A DNA stretch of 64,000 nucleotides from an uncultured Ruminococcus sp. (GCA_902800795.1 CADCFQ010000009.1:62001-126000); one strand, 5' to 3'. Shown: positions 42,694-51,278, counted from the stretch's first letter. Numbers and translations: made by a program. Notes: generated from the letters alone by a model not told the origin.

Positions 42694-43527
42694 ATGGGAA
42701 CGCTTTATGTTGTGGGAACACCGATAGGCAACCTTTCAGATATGACCTACAGAGCGGTGGAGACCCTTGGCTCGGTGGATTTTATCTGTGCCGAGGACAC
42801 AAGAGTGACTATGAAGCTGCTCAACCATTTTGAAATAAAAAAGCCTGTTATCGCTTATCACGAGCACAGCACCGAGAATGTCCTTGAGAGCATCTGCGAC
42901 AGGATAGAGGCAGGCGAGGATGCGGCTGTTGTCACTGATGCAGGTATGCCCTGCATATCCGACCCGGGCGAAAAGCTGGTGAAGAGATGCTATGAGCGTG
43001 GGATCGCTGTGGCTGTTGTGCCGGGGCCTGCGGCCTGTGTTTCGGCGCTGGCTGTCAGCGGACAGGACACAAGGCGCTTCTGCTTTGAGGGCTTTTTGTC
43101 TGTAAATAAAAAAGAGCGCCTTTCTCACCTGGCGAGAGCCGCCAAGGAGGAAAACACCCTGATATTCTATGAGGCGCCCCATAAGCTTGTACAGACCCTG
43201 GAGGATATGCTTGAATACTTCGGGGACAGGAAGATATCTTTGTGCCGTGAGCTTACAAAGCTCCATGAGGAAGTGATACGAACCACTGTATCGGGAGCCA
43301 TAGACCATTATAAGGAGAACAAGCCCCGGGGCGAGTATGTGCTCGTTGTTGAGGGGGCAGGAGAGAGTGACAGCGCAGAGCCCGAGACCCTCGATGATGC
43401 GGTGGCGCTTGTCAAGGACCTTGTGGCAAAGGGTATGCGTGGGGCAGACGCCTGCAAGAGCATAGCAAAGACCACGGGCTTTTCAAAGAGCGAGCTCTAT
43501 GCGAGACTTCTGGAGGAGACAAAGTGA
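42694..43527 (+). CDS. rsmI: 16S rRNA (cytidine1402-2'-O)-methyltransferase
   Basis: The 277-residue protein is a tetrapyrrole-methylase-fold enzyme with YVVGTPIGNLSDMTYRAVETL at the start, ICAEDTR, TDAGMPCISDPG, VPGPAACVSAL, and KLHEEVIRTTVS. RsmI methylates the 2'-OH of C1402 in 16S rRNA. Its stop overlaps the rimI start by four bases. Confidence 0.96.
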   Translation: MGTLYVVGTPIGNLSDMTYRAVETLGSVDFICAEDTRVTMKLLNHFEIKKPVIAYHEHSTENVLESICDRIEAGEDAAVVTDAGMPCISDPGEKLVKRCYERGIAVAVVPGPAACVSALAVSGQDTRRFCFEGFLSVNKKERLSHLARAAKEENTLIFYEAPHKLVQTLEDMLEYFGDRKISLCRELTKLHEEVIRTTVSGAIDHYKENKPRGEYVLVVEGAGESDSAEPETLDDAVALVKDLVAKGMRGADACKSIAKTTGFSKSELYARLLEETK

Positions 43528-43964
43528 GCGTCAGGATAAGGCCTATGGTGCTTGCCGACTGTGAGGCAGTGGCGGCGATAGAGAAAGAGTGTTTCTCCCA
43601 GCCCTGGAGCAGGCAGGAGTTTGAAAATCAGCTGACCCTTTCAATGGCACGCACCTATGTCTGCGATGAGGACGGTCAGGTCATCGGCTTTATAAACGTG
43701 TGGGTCGTGGCAGGGGAGATAAACCTGAACAATATCGCCCTGACGGAAAAGAGCCGTGGCAGGGGCCTTGGCAGGGCGCTGATAGAGTATATGGAAAACA
43801 ACGAGCAGGCGGAGCGCTGCAACCTTGAGGTGAGAGTCTCGAACGAGAGAGCCATAGGGCTTTATCGCTCTCTCGGCTTTGAAGAGGTGGGACTAAGAAA
43901 AGGGTTCTACTCGGAACCCACCGAGGATGCGCTTCTTATGACGAAAAGATACGGTGAGACTTGA
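43524..43964 (+). CDS. rimI: Ribosomal protein S18-alanine N-acetyltransferase
   Basis: A 146-residue GNAT acetyltransferase with the acetyl-CoA motif KSRGRGLGRALIEYM and the substrate-site NLEVRVSNERAIGLYRSLGFEEVG, as in RimI. Starts at a GTG overlapping the rsmI stop, and its stop overlaps the next ATG by one base. In many Firmicutes rimI sits next to tsaB and tsaD; here tsaD follows one gene later and tsaB is not in the window. Confidence 0.93.
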   Translation: MSVRIRPMVLADCEAVAAIEKECFSQPWSRQEFENQLTLSMARTYVCDEDGQVIGFINVWVVAGEINLNNIALTEKSRGRGLGRALIEYMENNEQAERCNLEVRVSNERAIGLYRSLGFEEVGLRKGFYSEPTEDALLMTKRYGET

Positions 43965-44683
43965 TGGAGTATAATGACCTTACATTTGAAAAGCTGGGCG
44001 AGAGGTACCGTGTGTGCATATCCACGGAGCACCGCTTCGGGACGGACGCTTTTTTGCTGGCGGACTTCGCAAAGGCACGCCGCAAGGATGCCTGTGCCGA
44101 TCTTTGCAGCGGCAGCGGAATAATCGCTCTGCTGCTGGACAAGAAATACAGCCCGAAAAAGACCTACGCTGTGGAGATACAGAAAAAAGCCTATGACCAG
44201 CTGGTGCTGTCGGTTGAGCATTCAAAGGCGGAGGACAAGATACTCCCCGTGAATGCCGACCTTAAAGAGTGGAGAGCAGAGGAGGAGCTTGACCTTATCA
44301 CCTGCAATCCGCCTTACAAGCTGGACAACACGGGCGCTAAGAACGACAGCGAGGCTGTGTCTATTGCAAGGCACGAGATGATGTGTACTATCGACGATGT
44401 GTGTGCGGCCGCCAAGAGAAATCTGAAATTCGGCGGCAGGCTGTGCGTCTGCAACCGTCCGGAGCGGCTGTGCGATATCTTTGAGGCTATGAGAAAAAAC
44501 GGGATAGAGCCCAAAAGGCTGCGCACCGTTCATAAGAACCCCGACTGTGCTCCCTGGCTGGTGCTGGTGGAGGGCAAGAAGGGGGCAAAGAACTTCCTCT
44601 CGATAGAGAGGCCCCTTTATGTCAGGAGCGCCGACGGCGGCGTTTCGGACGAGATGATGAGAATTTATCAGGAACCTGTTTGA
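43964..44683 (+). CDS. tRNA1(Val) m6A37-type methyltransferase family protein
   Basis: The 239-residue protein is an SAM-dependent N6-adenine methyltransferase with RFGTDAFLLADFA, LCSGSGIIALLL (SAM-binding glycine loop) and the catalytic NPPY tetrad near residue 114. It resembles TrmN6/YfiC proteins that methylate A37 of tRNA1(Val). The ATG at 43964 is preferred over the TTG one codon upstream. The methylated substrate is inferred from family and neighbours. Confidence 0.88.
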   Translation: MEYNDLTFEKLGERYRVCISTEHRFGTDAFLLADFAKARRKDACADLCSGSGIIALLLDKKYSPKKTYAVEIQKKAYDQLVLSVEHSKAEDKILPVNADLKEWRAEEELDLITCNPPYKLDNTGAKNDSEAVSIARHEMMCTIDDVCAAAKRNLKFGGRLCVCNRPERLCDIFEAMRKNGIEPKRLRTVHKNPDCAPWLVLVEGKKGAKNFLSIERPLYVRSADGGVSDEMMRIYQEPV

Positions 44684-44704
44684 TAAAGAAAGGACTTGAG
44701 AAAA

Positions 44705-45721
44705 ATGAAGATCCTTGGGATAGAAAGCTCCTGCGACGAGACCGCCTGCTCGGTGGTGGAGGACGGCAAGACCGTTCTTTCAAATGTTGTGGCTTCACAG
44801 ATAGACGAGCACAAGCTTTACGGCGGCGTTGTGCCGGAGATAGCGTCACGCCGTCACGCCGAGAACATCTCCCGGGTGACAAAGAAGGCTCTCGAAGACG
44901 CAGGCTGTACTCTTGACGATATCGGAGCGATAGCCGTTACCTATGCGCCGGGTCTTATCGGTGCGCTGCTGGTGGGGGTCAGCTTTGCAAAGGGGCTTGC
45001 GATGACAGCGGGAAAGCCGCTGATACCTGTACACCATATAGCAGGGCATATAGCAGCAAACTATATCTCTCACCCCGAGCTGAGACCGCCCTACCTGTGT
45101 CTTGTGGTCTCGGGAGGCCACTCTCATATAATCGAAGTGCGTGACTACACCAAGTATCACGTTATTGGCCGCACCCGTGACGACGCCGCAGGCGAATGCT
45201 TTGACAAGGCAGCCAGGACCCTGGGCTATGAGTATCCCGGCGGAAAGTATATTGACGCTGCTGCAAAGCTGGGAGACCCGGAGGCTTACAAGCTGCCCCA
45301 CCCGAAGATAACGGGCAGCGAGTTTGATTTCTCGTTCTCGGGGCTTAAAACAGCAGTGATAAACCAGGTCCACAATGCCGCCCAGAAGGGCGAGACCATA
45401 AAGCCTGAGGATATGGCGGCTTCCTTCCAGAAGACCGTGGCAGACACCCTTGCACAGAAGACTATCCTTGCGGCAAAGACCTTCGGCTATAAGACCATCG
45501 CCTGTGCAGGCGGTGTTTCGGCAAACTCGGGAGTCAGAGAAAAGCTTAGTGAAGAATGTGAAAAGCGTGGCTATAAGCTTTATCTGCCGGAGCTTAAATA
45601 CTGCGGAGACAACGGCGCCATGATAGCCTGCCAGGGCTATTACGACTTCCTTGCAGGCAAGCGTGCCGATGAATCGCTCAATGCGATAGCGACACTGTCG
45701 CTGGATGATATAAGCGAATAG
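44705..45721 (+). CDS. tsaD: tRNA N6-adenosine threonylcarbamoyltransferase
   Basis: The 338-residue protein carries out the last step of t6A37 formation in tRNA. Motifs: ILGIESSCDETACSVV, VPVHHIAGHIAAN (metal-binding HxxxH), VSGGHSHI, DDAAGECFDKAAR and CAGGVSANSGVR. Start at 44705 follows an AAAGGA site. It overlaps no gene but sits 21 bases after the methyltransferase. Confidence 0.97.
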   Translation: MKILGIESSCDETACSVVEDGKTVLSNVVASQIDEHKLYGGVVPEIASRRHAENISRVTKKALEDAGCTLDDIGAIAVTYAPGLIGALLVGVSFAKGLAMTAGKPLIPVHHIAGHIAANYISHPELRPPYLCLVVSGGHSHIIEVRDYTKYHVIGRTRDDAAGECFDKAARTLGYEYPGGKYIDAAAKLGDPEAYKLPHPKITGSEFDFSFSGLKTAVINQVHNAAQKGETIKPEDMAASFQKTVADTLAQKTILAAKTFGYKTIACAGGVSANSGVREKLSEECEKRGYKLYLPELKYCGDNGAMIACQGYYDFLAGKRADESLNAIATLSLDDISE

Positions 45722-45735
45722 AAAGAGGAAACAAA

Positions 45736-46239
45736 ATGGAAAAAGAAAAGAAAGACATTTTCGACAGGATGATGGGCTGGGGCTTTCTTAAAACGTTCGA
45801 GCCCTTCTATAAGGCACACAAAGAGGTGCTGCTCTATCTGTTTTTCGGCGGCCTGACCACCGTTGTCAGCGTTATCTTTTTTGCTATACCCATGAATATG
45901 CTGGATCTGGGAGAGGGCAAGCTTCTGGGCTTCACTATCGACTACGATGTTACGATATCCAATGTGATATCCTGGGTCTGCGCCGTCACCTTTGCTTATG
46001 TGACCAACAGGACCTGGGTGTTTGAGGACAAGGCTCACGGAGCAAAGCCTGTGGCTGTGGAGTGCGCCGCATTCTTTGCGGGCAGGCTGTTCACTCTGGT
46101 GGTTGAGACCCTGCTTCTGAACGTTATGACTACCACACTGAAAATGCAGGAGATCATCGCAAAGATCATAGTATCCATAGTAACGATCATCCTCAATTAC
46201 ATCATAAGCAAGCTGTTCGTATTCAAAAAGGAAAAATAA
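45736..46239 (+). CDS. GtrA family membrane protein
   Basis: The 167-residue protein has four membrane helices and the GtrA hallmarks (LYLFFGGLTTVVSVIFF at the first helix, AVTFAYVTNRTWVFED loop, and ILNYIISKLFVFKK at the end). GtrA proteins are proposed flippases for lipid-linked sugars. It follows tsaD by 14 bases and is the last gene of the operon. Its own role in the RNA-modification operon is unclear. Confidence 0.9.
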   Translation: MEKEKKDIFDRMMGWGFLKTFEPFYKAHKEVLLYLFFGGLTTVVSVIFFAIPMNMLDLGEGKLLGFTIDYDVTISNVISWVCAVTFAYVTNRTWVFEDKAHGAKPVAVECAAFFAGRLFTLVVETLLLNVMTTTLKMQEIIAKIIVSIVTIILNYIISKLFVFKKEK

Positions 46240-46265
46240 GACCCGGAACTATTGCTCCGCAAACT

Positions 46266-46304
46266 AAAACGGTACCTCACCCCATCGGGGCGAGGTACCG
46301 TTTT
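46266..46304. terminator. Bidirectional terminator between gtrA-like and cyclophilin genes
   Basis: A 13-bp perfect stem AAAACGGTACCTC/GAGGTACCGTTTT, extended by CCCC/GGGG, sits between convergent genes; each strand ends in TTTT. Confidence 0.92.
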
Positions 46305-46325
46305 CGCACTTTGTGTCAGAGCCGT

Positions 46326-47549
46326 TTATTTCTCAACGTAGTAGCTGACAGTGAATTTCACCTGGGTGTTGCCGTCAGCGTCCGGGTCAACTATCTCGGC
46401 TTTCTCGATAGTCACAGGGAATACCGGCTGTGAAAGATACTTATCGGTACCCATTACCTTCTCGACCTTGGATATCTCCAGAACTTTGTCAAGGCCGTCG
46501 GTCACTCTGCCGAATGCCGCATACTTGCCGTCCATAGCCACATCCTTGTCTGTAAGGCAGATAAAGAACTGTGCCGATGCGCTGTCAGGGTCGGCAGCAG
46601 ATCTTGCCATGGAGAGCGTTCCCGTGGTGTGGCTGAGGTCGTTCTCCACTCCGTTCTCCGAGAACTCGCCCTTTATCTTGTCATCAAGTCCGCCTGTGCC
46701 GTCGCCGTTGGGGTCGCCGCCCTGCATTATGAAATCTTCGATAACTCTGTGGAAGGTCAGTCCGTCATAGAAGCCCTCCTCTACCAGCTTCTCGAAATTC
46801 TCGCAGGTTATAGGAGCCTTGTCCTTATAAAGAGCTGCCGTGAACTCGGCTGTGGTTTTCTTATAATCATCCTTGTTTATCTCTTTTTCGCCTGTGGAAT
46901 AGTTGACGGTGAACTGTGCTCTGTGGTTGCCGTCTGCGTCATCGTCTATCATCACAGCCTTTGTTATGGTTATGGGCTGGACAGGGAAGGACATTTTTCC
47001 GTCTGAACCCATTGTCCTCTCCACCTTCTGGAAGTCTTCAATTACCTCCATGCCCTCGGTCACCTTTCCGAAAGCCGCATACTTTCCGTCCAGGGTCTTT
47101 GTGTAGTCGTCGCTAAGGCACACAAAGAACTGTGAAGAAGCGCCGTCCATATCAGCGGACCTTGCCATAGAAACGATGCCCTTTGTGTGGCTTAGGTCGT
47201 TCTCGACACCGTTCTGCGAGAACTCGCCTTTTATCTTGTTGGCAGAACCGCCGGAGCCGTTGCCGTTGGGGTCTCCGCCCTGTGCGCAGAAGCCGTCAAC
47301 TATCCTGTGGAAGGTCAGCCCGTCATAGAACCCGTCCTTGACGAGATTTTCAAAGTTCTCGCAGGTGATAGGCGCTTTGTCCTCATAGAGGGTTATGATG
47401 AAGGTGCCTTCTTTTGTGCCGTCGGGGAGGGCAGAAGAAGTGTTTGAGTCTGACTGTTTGTTGGGGCCGTCGCAGGATGCGAGCAGGCCTATGCTCATCA
47501 CGCAGGCAAGCGTCAGGGCAGTGCGCTTCAAAGCTTTTATCAGCTTCAT
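46326..47549 (-). CDS. Lipoprotein with two tandem cyclophilin domains
   Basis: The 407-residue protein has a lipoprotein signal (IGLLASC, Cys near residue 26) and two cyclophilin-type peptidyl-prolyl isomerase domains in tandem (about residues 45-220 and 230-407). Each contains CENFE-LV, GLTFHR(I/V), QGGDPNG-GSGG or DGTGG, NDLSHT(K/T)G-(I/T)-SMARS and SQFF(V/I)CL. The domains are very similar, so the duplication is recent or conserved by selection. The second keeps the active-site Arg (GLTFHRV). Surface cyclophilins help fold secreted proteins. The ATG at 47549 has AAAGGAAAG upstream; the frame open upstream runs through the repeat block and is not coding. Confidence 0.93.
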   Translation of the reverse strand: MKLIKALKRTALTLACVMSIGLLASCDGPNKQSDSNTSSALPDGTKEGTFIITLYEDKAPITCENFENLVKDGFYDGLTFHRIVDGFCAQGGDPNGNGSGGSANKIKGEFSQNGVENDLSHTKGIVSMARSADMDGASSQFFVCLSDDYTKTLDGKYAAFGKVTEGMEVIEDFQKVERTMGSDGKMSFPVQPITITKAVMIDDDADGNHRAQFTVNYSTGEKEINKDDYKKTTAEFTAALYKDKAPITCENFEKLVEEGFYDGLTFHRVIEDFIMQGGDPNGDGTGGLDDKIKGEFSENGVENDLSHTTGTLSMARSAADPDSASAQFFICLTDKDVAMDGKYAAFGRVTDGLDKVLEISKVEKVMGTDKYLSQPVFPVTIEKAEIVDPDADGNTQVKFTVSYYVEK

Positions 47550-47625
47550 TTTTATCTTTCCTTTCTTTAGTGCAAAATGCAAAATATAACACTCACAACT
47601 TTTATTATATCCCTTTTCCCCCTCC

Positions 47626-48110
47626 CTGTCAAGTGGCAGGCGTGTACGCCTGCACCCAATTCCCCCACCCATCGGGGCTTGGTGCGAACTAATAGTTCCT
47701 ACCGCCCTCCCCGGAGGGGAGGCAGGGGCGAGCCCCTGCACCGCCGCCCCCACCCATTGGGGCTTAGTGTAAACTACAAGTTCCTTCTGCCCTCCCCGGA
47801 GGGGAGGGGGTAGGCTTTGTGGGGGCTTTACAATTGCACACTGCGTGAACCTTGGGAGATAGCTGAAATGTCCGTTTTACAACAAACCTTAGCCCCGAGC
47901 CAAATAAAGCTTTGATTTCTCACAAAGCTGTGGGCGAGGGCTTTGGGTCCAGGCGTACACGCCTGGCTGCGTGAACCTTGGGAAATAGTTGATTTGTCCG
48001 TTTTACAACAAACTTTAGCCCCGAGCCAAACAAAGCTTTGATTTCCCACAATGCTGTGGGCGAGGGAGTTGGGTCCAGGCGTACACGCCTGGCAGGTGTA
48101 CACGCCTGCA
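47626..48110. repeat. Mosaic GC-rich intergenic repeat block with tandem repeat
   Basis: This non-coding block between the cyclophilin and glycosyltransferase genes contains the CCCTCCCCGGAGGGGAGG module twice (47703, 47790; the second part of a 30-base exact match to 21887-21916), the hairpin AGGCGTGTACGCCT, several copies of CCAGGCGTACACGCCTGG, and a tandem repeat (47842-48093). The stretch 47831-47877 matches 60410-60456 in inverted orientation (45 of 47 bases). Confidence 0.8.
47842..48093. repeat. Tandem 126-bp direct repeat, two units
   Basis: Units 47842-47967 and 47968-48093 have the same length and agree at 116 of 126 positions by eye. Each starts TGCGTGAACCTTGGGA and ends in the palindrome CCAGGCGTACACGCCTGG plus C. 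They are non-coding. Confidence 0.85.
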
Positions 48111-48111
48111 C

Positions 48112-48140
48112 TTGACGGGGACGATATAATGTGGTATAAT
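48112..48140 (+). promoter_or_regulatory. Promoter of the glycosyltransferase gene
   Basis: TTGACG (48112-48117) and TATAAT (48135-48140) with a 17-bp spacer; another TATAAT at 48125-48130 is less well placed. The promoter is flush with the end of the repeat block. Confidence 0.8.
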
Positions 48141-48190
48141 GTGACTGGATATGGCATATATTGAGTTTTATCGACAAAGGGGGTGCAGGC

Positions 48191-49090
48191 TTGGGACTCA
48201 GGATCGGCGGCTATGAGCTGCCAGAATACAGCGTGATGATGTCGGTATACGATCAGGAACTCCCTGAAAACCTCAACGAGAGCCTGGAGTCGATGCTTAT
48301 GCAGAGCTATCCGCCGTCAGATTTTGTGCTGGTGTGCGACGGCAAGCTCACAAATGAGCTGAATATAATAGCTAAATCCTTTCAGGATGAATATAAAACT
48401 ATCTTCCGTATAATCCAGATAAATGAAAACGTCGGCGTTGGCAAGGCCTATAATATAGGTATTGAAGCCTGCAAATGCGACTATATAGTTAAAATGGACT
48501 CTGACGATATCTCGATGACCAACAGGTGTCTTAAACAAATGGCGCTGTTTGCTGTCTGTCCCGAGCTTGATATCGTGGGGACGTTTGTTGAAGAGTTTGA
48601 CAGCGAGACCGGAAAGACCGTTAGCGTTAAAAAGGTGCCGGTGCTCCACGATGATATCGTAGAGTTTGCAAAGAGGCGAAACCCTTTCAACCGCCAGACC
48701 GTGGCTATAAGAAAGGAAAAGGCTGTCAGCATAGGCGGCTACAGCGATCTGAAGCTTTGCGAGGATTATGAGTTTTCGGCAAGGATGATAAGAAACGGCG
48801 CAAAATGTCAGAACATCCCCGAGGTGCTGGTAAGATACAGGATAAACGAGAACACGGTGGATGTAAGAAAGAGCAGCAAGCACACAAAGGCGTTTATCAG
48901 GGTAAGGTGGATAATCTTTCGGGCCGGCGACACAAGCTTTAGGGATTTTCTTATCCCCTGCATGACTCAGATAGCACTGTTCATCCTGCCAAGGCGCTTT
49001 ACAGCCTGGTTTTACAGAAAGTTTCTGCGGCACTCCGACGAGAAAAAGACAGCCAGGACGGCAAAGAAAAAGAATAAAAAACGCAAATAA
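48191..49090 (+). CDS. Family 2 glycosyltransferase
   Basis: The 299-residue protein has a GT-A fold: YSVMMSVYDQELPENLNESLESM, NENVGVGKAYNIGIE, and the metal-binding DSDD motif (KMDSDDISM), followed by CEDYEFSARMIRNGAK. It resembles WaaE/wall-teichoic and capsule glucosyl- or galactosyltransferases. A C-terminal amphipathic/basic tail (TARTAKKKNKKRK) may bind membrane. TTG at 48191 is the likely start: AAAGGGGGT lies 6 bases upstream. A TTG at 48161 is in frame but only about 14 bases after the expected transcript start and has no ribosome site. Confidence 0.88.
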   Translation: MGLRIGGYELPEYSVMMSVYDQELPENLNESLESMLMQSYPPSDFVLVCDGKLTNELNIIAKSFQDEYKTIFRIIQINENVGVGKAYNIGIEACKCDYIVKMDSDDISMTNRCLKQMALFAVCPELDIVGTFVEEFDSETGKTVSVKKVPVLHDDIVEFAKRRNPFNRQTVAIRKEKAVSIGGYSDLKLCEDYEFSARMIRNGAKCQNIPEVLVRYRINENTVDVRKSSKHTKAFIRVRWIIFRAGDTSFRDFLIPCMTQIALFILPRRFTAWFYRKFLRHSDEKKTARTAKKKNKKRK

Positions 49091-49129
49091 ACACCGATAT
49101 GTTCCCCGGTGGAGCATAACGGTGTTTTT
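49091..49129 (+). terminator. Terminator of the glycosyltransferase gene
   Basis: ACACCG-TATG pairs with GCATA-CGGTGT around a loop of about 12 bases, followed by TTTTG. Confidence 0.8.
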
Positions 49130-49158
49130 GTCATTTATAGAGCCTTCTGCATAGTATA

Positions 49159-49638
49159 TCACAGGTCAACATGGGCGCAGAATATCCCGGCATCGGTGAT
49201 ATCGATGTAGGCATAGCAGGCAGGCATGAAATCTCTGGGACAGCCTGCGCTTCCCGGGTTGAGTATGTGGACTCCGTCCCTGAACTCATAATTGCGGCAG
49301 TGGGTGTGGCCGTAAAGGACTATCTGTGCGCCGATAGCCTTTGCGTGTTCGAAAAGCTTGTCGGTGGTATATTTCACCGCCCACTTGTGGCCGTGGGTGA
49401 AAAATATCTTCACTCCCGAGGGCGTGATATAGATATCATTATTCGGCGTCATCGAAGCAAAGTCACAGTTGCCGCTGACGTGGAGCACCTTTTTGTCGAG
49501 ATACTGGGAGCTCAGCCGTTCAAGGTCACGCTCTCCGTCACCCAGGAAGATGAACAGGTCTGCGTTGCCGTTTCGCTTGAAGACCTTGTGCATAGCGGAA
49601 TAGTTACCGTGGGTATCCGAAAAAACGACTATCCTCAA
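49159..49638 (-). CDS. YfcE/MJ0936-type metallophosphoesterase
   Basis: The 159-residue protein has the phosphodiesterase motifs FSDTHGN, GDGERD, GNCD, THGH and GHTH, with the DUF1 domain family length. These enzymes hydrolyse phosphodiesters such as cyclic nucleotides or RNA in vitro. Starts at a TTG at 49638 with GGGGAGGGAG 7 bases upstream; the frame continues upstream but without a ribosome site. Divergent from the small-gene cluster at 49727. Confidence 0.9.
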   Translation of the reverse strand: MRIVVFSDTHGNYSAMHKVFKRNGNADLFIFLGDGERDLERLSSQYLDKKVLHVSGNCDFASMTPNNDIYITPSGVKIFFTHGHKWAVKYTTDKLFEHAKAIGAQIVLYGHTHCRNYEFRDGVHILNPGSAGCPRDFMPACYAYIDITDAGIFCAHVDL

Positions 49639-49726
49639 AGCTGCTCCCTCCCCTTTATAGCCTGAATAATTAAGGTTATAATAACATAAATATTTATAGA
49701 TACTATTGAGAAAAGGAGAATTTTTT

Positions 49727-49987
49727 ATGAGCAAGACCCCGGCAGGCTCCCTTAACGATAAACAGTCCGACAGGCTTTTCGGCTATGCCGCAAAAAAGCT
49801 GGGCTCCGACCCTGCGACTTTAAAGCGTGAATTTCAGAACGGAAAATATGACAGGGCAGTATCCTCTCTTTCCAAAAGCGACGCCGAAAAGCTAAGGCGT
49901 GCCCTTGCCGACCCTGCGATGACGGCAAAGGTACTCTCGTCTCCCCAGGCTCAGGCCATAATGAAAAAGCTTTCGGGAGATAAGTAA
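49727..49987 (+). CDS. Uncharacterised small helical protein
   Basis: The 86-residue protein is not recognised. It is a predicted all-helical, soluble protein with a repeated pattern (KLGSDPATLKREFQNGKYDRAV, then SDAEKLRRAL). The start at 49727 has AAAAGGAGAA upstream. It is the first of three small genes (49727, 50025, 50383) in one direction, converging with spoVAC, so a sporulation-linked role is possible but only by position. Confidence 0.75.
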   Translation: MSKTPAGSLNDKQSDRLFGYAAKKLGSDPATLKREFQNGKYDRAVSSLSKSDAEKLRRALADPAMTAKVLSSPQAQAIMKKLSGDK

Positions 49988-50024
49988 AAGGACAGAGTTC
50001 CTGTATGAAAGGCGGTGTGAGTGA

Positions 50025-50396
50025 GTGGACGATCTTATGAGCAAGCTGCAAAGCGTTCTCAGCGATGAGGAGAGCATGAAGCAGGTAAGGGAGCTTGCGG
50101 ATATGCTCTCCGGCGGCAGCACTGAGCAGAAGGCCGGCAACACATCGGATGCGCCGCCCCAGAGCCCCCAGGCGCCGGCTATCGACCCTATGATGCTTAT
50201 GAAGATACAGTCGATAATGGCTCAGGCCTCAAAGCCGGATAAGAACATCGACCTGCTCCTCGCACTCAGGCCTCTCCTGAAGGACGAAAACAAACAAAAG
50301 CTTGACCGCATAGTCAAGCTTTTCAGGCTGGTGTCGCTCTACCCTGCGATCAAGGAGAGCGGCATCCTCGGAGGTGATCTGCTTGGCATCCTCTGA
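50025..50396 (+). CDS. Uncharacterised small protein
   Basis: This 123-residue protein starts with GTG at 50025 after a GGCGGTG site. It has a helical N-terminus (KLQSVLSDEESMKQVRELADML), a Gln/Pro-rich linker, and a helical C-terminal half (NIDLLLALRPLLKDENKQKLDRIVKLFRLVSLYPAIKESG). I do not recognise it. It overlaps the next gene by 14 bases. Confidence 0.75.
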   Translation: MDDLMSKLQSVLSDEESMKQVRELADMLSGGSTEQKAGNTSDAPPQSPQAPAIDPMMLMKIQSIMAQASKPDKNIDLLLALRPLLKDENKQKLDRIVKLFRLVSLYPAIKESGILGGDLLGIL

Positions 50397-50664
50397 GGAG
50401 TTCCGTTCTATGCAGGAAGAGGCCATAAGGCGTGTCCGTGATATGCAAAGGCGCTCACAGGACTTTGTGGGCGCCTCTTCTAAAAGGCCGCAGCAGGGTC
50501 CTGACCCTTTGTCAAGGCTTTTGTCCTCGGTGGGCGCAGGAGGAGGGGTGGGCTCACTCGGTATAGATGAGGAAAAAGCTCTCATAGCCCTGCTCATCTA
50601 CATATTATACAAGCAGGGCGCAGATATAAAGCTTCTTCTGGCGCTGGGCTACCTTCTTCTCTAG
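50383..50664 (+). CDS. Uncharacterised small protein with hydrophobic C-terminus
   Basis: A 93-residue protein starting with TTG at 50383, with a near-perfect GGAGGTGATC Shine-Dalgarno just upstream and within the previous gene. It has an acidic/basic N-terminal helix (EEFRSMQEEAIRRVRDMQRR), a polar linker and a hydrophobic C-terminal segment (ALIALLIYILYKQGADIKLLLALGYLLL), which might be one membrane helix. Not recognised; its end overlaps the spoVAC gene's stop by 4 bases on the other strand. Confidence 0.7.
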   Translation: MASSEEFRSMQEEAIRRVRDMQRRSQDFVGASSKRPQQGPDPLSRLLSSVGAGGGVGSLGIDEEKALIALLIYILYKQGADIKLLLALGYLLL

Positions 50665-51107
50665 CGCAGGAAGAAATAATAGATAAGCCCGTAAATAAAG
50701 CTTGCCAGCGTACCGTAAAGGATGACGGGGCCGCTTATTATGAATATCTTTGCCCCAAGCCCCGTTATAAAGCCCTCGGCCTTGAATTCAAGCGCAGGTG
50801 CGCAGACAGAGTTTGCAAAGCCTGTTATGGGGACAAGCGTTCCTGCGCCTGCGTGCTTGGCTATCCTGGGATAAATGCCCAGCCCTGTGAGCAGAGCCGC
50901 CGCAAACACAAGTATCACCGAGGTAACGGTGGCGCTGTTGTCCTCATTAAGCCCTGCCAGCGACAGCATATCGAAGATCCCCTGCCCCAGCACGCAGATA
51001 AGGCCTCCGAAGAAAAAGGCCTTGGGAGCGTTTATCCACCACCTTGAGCCCTCGGCCGCCTTCTCGCACAGGGCGGAGTATTGTTTGTTCGTCATATTAA
51101 GATCCAT
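50661..51107 (-). CDS. spoVAC: Stage V sporulation protein AC
   Basis: The 148-residue membrane protein matches SpoVAC: KAFFFGGLICVLGQGIFDML near residue 29, TGLGIYPRIAKHAGAGTLVPITGFANS near residue 75, and LEFKAEGFITGLGAKIF. In Bacillus the SpoVA proteins move dipicolinic acid into the forespore, with SpoVAC as a mechanosensitive channel component. Here spoVAD and spoVAE are not adjacent. It starts after AAGGAGAAGCGT. Confidence 0.93.
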   Translation of the reverse strand: MDLNMTNKQYSALCEKAAEGSRWWINAPKAFFFGGLICVLGQGIFDMLSLAGLNEDNSATVTSVILVFAAALLTGLGIYPRIAKHAGAGTLVPITGFANSVCAPALEFKAEGFITGLGAKIFIISGPVILYGTLASFIYGLIYYFFLR

Positions 51108-51278
51108 ACGCTTCTCCTTCTTTCGATCCCTTTGTCGGGTGTGCTGATATAAGTATGCTCCGAAACGGGGATATTATTCTTCAAAGCCCGGCGAATTTGG
51201 TTAAAATGTTTATATTTCTTAATGTAATTTTGTTCAATGTCAACGATTGCGGCGTTGCAAATTTGTTAAAATAGTATC
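51108..51278. other. Short gene-free stretch between spoVAC and the lipoprotein gene
   Basis: It carries the start side of spoVAC on one strand and ends in the lipoprotein promoter on the other. No sporulation sigma-G motif is convincing to me by eye. Confidence 0.4.

Noticed and set aside
47842..48093. A CRISPR array
   Set aside because: Only two units of 126 bases with no spacers; it is a tandem duplication, not repeat-spacer structure.
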